In this document: positions 60,672 through 64,000 of the stretch, one piece after another
How positions within the stretch are numbered: the first letter of the stretch is position 1
Layout of the letters: every line of letters starts with the position of its first letter
DNA from: Catenulispora sp. EB89
GTDB lineage: Bacteria; Actinomycetota; Actinomycetes; Streptomycetales; Catenulisporaceae
DNA length: 64,000 bases
Assembly: GCF_041261445.1 (NCBI RefSeq)
Contig: NZ_JBGCCU010000019.1
Location: forward strand, 62,001-126,000
Direction: 5' to 3'
Translations under genes and position numbers: made by a program
Notes under the pieces: model-generated
The model's database searches: none
What the model was told of the DNA's origin: nothing
Seen by the model: the letters and a program-made list of their open reading frames with translations, nothing else

Positions 60672-62530
60672 GCGGCGAGCGTCGCTACTGGGACACGTTC
60701 GGCGCCCACCCGGAGTCGGGCGGGACCCGCTTCGCGGTGTGGGCGCCGAACGCGCGGCGGGTGCAGGTGGCCGGCGACTTCAACGGCTGGGACCCGGACC
60801 GGGCCGCGGAGCTGAACCGCGACGACTGGACCGGCTGCTGGCACGGCTTCGCCGAGGGCGCCGGGCAGTGGGACCGGTACAAGTACCGAGTGCTGGGCGC
60901 CGACGGGGTGTGGCGGCTCAAGGCCGATCCGGTGGCGTTCCACAGCGAGACGCCGCCGGCCAGTGCTTCGCGGATCTTCGCCTCGTCGTACGAGTGGCAG
61001 GATGCTGATTGGCTGAAGGTGCGCCGCGAGGCGGCCGGCGGCCTGGTCGTTTCGCAGCCGATGTCGGTCTACGAGGTGCACCTGGCCTCGTGGCGTCGGG
61101 GACGGACCTACTGGGACCTGGCGTCGGAGCTGGTGGACCACGTGCAGCGGCACGGGTTCACGCACGTGGAGTTCCTGCCGGTGATGGAGCACCCCTACGG
61201 CGGGTCCTGGGGCTATCAGACGACCGGCTTCTTCGCCCCGACCTCGCGGCTCGGGCACCCCGACGACCTGCGGTACCTGGTGGACCGGCTGCACCAGGCG
61301 GGGATCGGGGTGCTGTTCGACTGGGTCCCGGCGCACTTCGCCCGGGACGAGTGGGCCCTGGCGCGCTTCGACGGCACCGCCATGTATGAGCACCCTGATC
61401 CCCGGCGCGGCGAACATCCCGACTGGGGCAGCCTGGTCTTCGACTTCGCGCGGTGGGAGGTGCGCGACTTCCTGATCGCCTCGGCGCTGTACTGGATCGA
61501 GGAGTTCCACGCCGACGGGCTCCGCGTGGACGCGGTCTCCTCGATGCTGCACCTGGACTACTCGCGGGGGCCGGGGCAGTGGGAGCCGAACATGTACGGC
61601 GGCACGGAGAACCTGGAAGCCACCTCGCTGCTACGGAGCCTCAACGAGGCGATCCACAGCCGGCATCCCGGCGTGGTGACGATCGCCGAGGAGTCGGCGG
61701 CGTGGCCGGGGGTGACGCGGCCGACGAGCGAGGGCGGGCTCGGCTTCGATCTGAAGTGGAACATGGGCTGGATGAACGACACGCTGCGCTATGTGGTGCG
61801 CGAACCTGTGCACCGCAGTCATCATCACAGTGATCTGACACAGCCCTCGACGTACGCGTTCAGCGAGAACTACTTGTTGCCGCTGTCGCACGACGAGGTG
61901 GTGCACGGCAAGCAGTCGCTGGCGAGCAAGCAGCCCGGCACGCGGGAGGACCAGGTCGGCGGCCTGCGCGGGCTGCTGGCGTACCAGTGGGCGTTCCCCG
62001 GTAAGAAGCTGCTGTTCATGGGCGGCGAGTTCGGGCAGCGGGCCGAGTGGAGCGAGGAACGCGGACTGGACTGGCCGACGGACGACTCGGAGGATGGCGG
62101 TCTCACCCGGCTGCTGGCCGACGTCAACACCCGCTACCGCGAGACTCCGGCATTGTGGACGCGCGACGCCGACGCGCACGCGACGTATTGGCTGGCATCG
62201 GACGCCGGCGCGAACCTCCTGGCCTTCGCCAGGTTCGGGAGCTACGACGACGGCTCCGCACTCGTCTGCGTCGCCAACTTCTCCGGAGGAGAGCTTCGGG
62301 ACTACCGGATCAGCATGCCCTGGCCCGGAACCTGGCGTGAAGTCCTCAACACCGACGCCGCCATCTACGGCGGTTCCGGCGCCGGCAACCTCGGCGCGGT
62401 GGCGGCGGCCGCCGACCCGGCGTCGGGCGAGGCCGCGTCGGCGCGGGTGACGGTGGGGGCGCGGTCGGTGGTGTGGCTGGCGGGGCGGCATCCGGGGGTT
62501 GGCGGGGATGGCGACGACGGGGAAGGCTGA
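60668..62530 (+). CDS. glgB: 1,4-alpha-glucan branching enzyme
   Basis: 620 residues from TTG 60668, whose TTGA overlaps the GT4 stop codon. Short GlgB lacking the extra N1 domain (classical actinomycete GlgB is about 730-750). CBM48 domain: 'GGTRFAVWAPNARRVQVAGDFNGWD'. GH13 catalytic motifs: 'VEFLPVMEHPYGGSWGYQTTGFFAPTSRLGHPDDLRYLVD', nucleophile Asp in ADGLRVDAVSSML, acid Glu in IAEESAAWPGVT and 'LPLSHDEVVHGKQSL'. It moves alpha-1,4 segments to alpha-1,6 branches in glycogen. Confidence 0.95.
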   Translation: MSGERRYWDTFGAHPESGGTRFAVWAPNARRVQVAGDFNGWDPDRAAELNRDDWTGCWHGFAEGAGQWDRYKYRVLGADGVWRLKADPVAFHSETPPASASRIFASSYEWQDADWLKVRREAAGGLVVSQPMSVYEVHLASWRRGRTYWDLASELVDHVQRHGFTHVEFLPVMEHPYGGSWGYQTTGFFAPTSRLGHPDDLRYLVDRLHQAGIGVLFDWVPAHFARDEWALARFDGTAMYEHPDPRRGEHPDWGSLVFDFARWEVRDFLIASALYWIEEFHADGLRVDAVSSMLHLDYSRGPGQWEPNMYGGTENLEATSLLRSLNEAIHSRHPGVVTIAEESAAWPGVTRPTSEGGLGFDLKWNMGWMNDTLRYVVREPVHRSHHHSDLTQPSTYAFSENYLLPLSHDEVVHGKQSLASKQPGTREDQVGGLRGLLAYQWAFPGKKLLFMGGEFGQRAEWSEERGLDWPTDDSEDGGLTRLLADVNTRYRETPALWTRDADAHATYWLASDAGANLLAFARFGSYDDGSALVCVANFSGGELRDYRISMPWPGTWREVLNTDAAIYGGSGAGNLGAVAAAADPASGEAASARVTVGARSVVWLAGRHPGVGGDGDDGEG

Positions 62531-62912
62531 CCTTCTCGGCAGCTGATCAGTCGAGGGCGGTGGCGGCGCCGGCCTCGATCGAGCCCTCGGCGCTGGCACG
62601 GCCGCGAGGTCCCCGTCGTAGGCGCATGTCACCGGAGTATGGTCAGGCCAACGCTCCGGTAACTCGCGGCGCGCTCCGTCACTGCGGACGCTAGCGCCGC
62701 GAGGTTGGCGGACGCCATCTGGTAGTCGATGCGCCAGCAAGTGCCATGTTCTCTTTCCTGCGAAGTCGAGGCCGCCAGCACGGAACCGTGGCGATCACCA
62801 TTCCGCCAACCGTTCTTATGAGAGTCACGCTTATGATGGACGTGGCCTTCGCCGGTACCGAGTGTCCGAACCGGCTACGGATTCGGTGCTCGGCTTAAAC
62901 GGGGGATGTGTT
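62531..62912. other. 382-bp gap after glgB
   Basis: No recognisable gene. It contains CACTGCGGACGCTAGCG (62680-62696), identical over 17 bases to 7431-7447. GC falls toward the right end (TTCTTATGAGAGTCACGC near 62813), probably the promoter of the following gene, whose start is preceded by GGGGGA. Confidence 0.5.
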
Positions 62913-64000
62913 ATGGCGAGGCGTCGTGTTCCTGCCCGCGAACTCGACCCGACTATCGATGAGTATTGTCAGATCCTGGCCAGGATAGCTAGGCAAGCAG
63001 ACTCGACTCTCGGCCTGTCGACCTTACAGATGATGGCACGGCGAGGTGCCCGGTCCGGTTCGATCGCCCCGGCGGATGCGTTGCGGTTGATCCGGCCCGC
63101 TGCGGTGACGGTCGATTTGGTGGCTGAGAAGGATCAAAGCGCTACGAGCATCGCTGTCGCCACGACGATCGTCGCAGCAGCCGGCGATAACGTCGCAGAA
63201 TGGGCGCGACTGATCATTCGGATCGTGACATGGCGCGGCTCGCTCCGGGAACTGCTGGACGACAAGCCCGCAACCGATGGCGGCGTCGCGCCACCAGTCG
63301 GTCTACGCGCCCACGGCGAATCCCTGTGGGCGCCCAACATCCTGCTCGCGCTAGCGCCACCGCATGTGGCGCGAGCAATCCTTGCCGACGTGACTCCGCT
63401 ACCCGTGCCGCTAGTTCCAGGGCTTGCGATGACCGATGTCATGGTCAGGCACGCGCCGCTGTGCCGGGAGCTTGTCGACCACGTCGTGGGACCTGCGGGA
63501 ACCGCTAACCAGCGCCGTGTTTTGGCCCGCAATCCGCTGGCCTCGGACGCGCTGCTGGAGCGTTTGCTGGATCTGGCTCCCGACGGTCCTGAGGTGGCCG
63601 CGGCGATCCGCGTCCACCCGGAGGTCGGTGGTCGTGTCCGCCGCGCGGCATTCCTGGCAGGCCGCCACGACGGCACGGCGCTGGAAGCGTCGTTCAAAGC
63701 GATGAAACCATGCGGCAGGCAGTTCCTAGAGATGATCGAGGCCGCCCCGCATGAGATCGAGTGGATCCTTTCATCGCTTCGCCACTGCAATCGGTACCTG
63801 GAGGCGCCGGCGCGCCGGATTGTCTACGGACTTCTGGCCGAGACGGCCGGCCCCGAAGTCGTCTGGGCCCTCGACCTGGAGCGCGCCGGGTCTCTGGAAA
63901 AGATGGACGCACGCGTCCGCGCCTCGATGAAAGTCGGTTCCGGCGAGCCGTTGAGGGATACCGTCCGGGACCGCCGCCGCATGGAATCGGCCGCGGTGGC
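62913..64000 (+). CDS. Unknown helical protein, open at the window edge (partial)
   Basis: From ATG 62913 (MARRRVPARELDPTIDEYCQ; GGGGGA upstream) the frame stays open for 362 codons to the end of the window. The product is rich in Leu, Ala, Val and Arg, with 'RRVLARNPLASDALLERLLDL' and 'RRAAFLAGRHDG' segments reminiscent of helical leucine-rich-variant/HEAT-type repeats; 'NPLASDALLERLL' is close to the 'NPxxPxxLLxxLA' pattern of leucine-rich repeat variants. No catalytic motif is visible. Codons such as CTA, TTA, ATA and TCA are commoner than in the neighbours, hinting at acquired DNA. Function unknown. Confidence 0.75.
   Translation, partial: MARRRVPARELDPTIDEYCQILARIARQADSTLGLSTLQMMARRGARSGSIAPADALRLIRPAAVTVDLVAEKDQSATSIAVATTIVAAAGDNVAEWARLIIRIVTWRGSLRELLDDKPATDGGVAPPVGLRAHGESLWAPNILLALAPPHVARAILADVTPLPVPLVPGLAMTDVMVRHAPLCRELVDHVVGPAGTANQRRVLARNPLASDALLERLLDLAPDGPEVAAAIRVHPEVGGRVRRAAFLAGRHDGTALEASFKAMKPCGRQFLEMIEAAPHEIEWILSSLRHCNRYLEAPARRIVYGLLAETAGPEVVWALDLERAGSLEKMDARVRASMKVGSGEPLRDTVRDRRRMESAAV

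Overview
The window is very GC-rich, gene-dense DNA with strong G/C in third codon positions, GTG/TTG starts and many secreted or Tat-exported proteins. Family content (AfsR-like NB-ARC/TPR protein, DUF397, Ser/Thr kinase, TQXA/LAxTG surface protein, vanRS-vanHAX, TTG-started glgB) points to a filamentous actinomycete, plausibly Catenulispora or Streptomyces-like; that placement is inference. No rRNA, tRNA, CRISPR array, transposase or phage module was recognised.

Layout. 1-5.4 kb: end of a membrane transport gene, a YhgE/Pip-like membrane protein, a small ABM-like protein and a sedolisin protease with three cell-wall-binding repeats. 5.5-12.5 kb: a TehA/SLAC1-type transporter with a 285-residue Thr/Ser/Pro extension, a SnoaL-like protein divergent from a TetR regulator, a thioester-domain surface protein, an EamA exporter and an S41 protease. 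12.6-16.4 kb: a Ser/Thr kinase with repetitive tail, an XRE protein and a methyltransferase. 16.4-22.1 kb: an IclR regulator divergent from a five-gene operon (MmgE/PrpD, PEP-mutase/isocitrate-lyase, aconitase-type large and small subunits, MBL hydrolase) that looks like catabolism of a methylated C5-C7 di- or tricarboxylate.

22.1-37.4 kb carries a glycopeptide-resistance locus: vanK (FemX-like), murF paralogue, vanHAX, vanS, vanR, and 7 kb away a D,D-carboxypeptidase lipoprotein. Four places (before vanK, between murF and vanH, before vanR, before the carboxypeptidase) share a direct repeat, TATCG-N6-TAYCGAAAA, with an 11-bp period. I read it as the VanR box, which puts the carboxypeptidase in the regulon. 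The 3' end of murF, stop codon included, is tandemly repeated four times with a 107-bp period. Between vanR and the carboxypeptidase lie an oxidoreductase/NTF2-like pair with a MarR regulator, a stand-alone condensation-domain protein and an SDR/MmyB-type regulator pair.

37.4-50.6 kb: a secreted phosphoesterase, DUF397 and NB-ARC/TPR proteins, an EF-hand protein, a secreted S33 hydrolase, a Tim44-like protein, a DUF429 protein preceded by a perfect 24-bp inverted repeat abutting its start codon, and a large M91-like peptidase/vWD protein with two export-like signals. 50.6-62.5 kb: a PD-(D/E)XK-like protein, a GH31 enzyme with two carbohydrate-binding insertions, a ROK repressor, a non-coding stretch with a long imperfect inverted repeat, and an alpha-glucan group (GH63-like glucosidase, GT4 synthase, glgB). 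The window ends in an unidentified ORF that remains open at base 64000.
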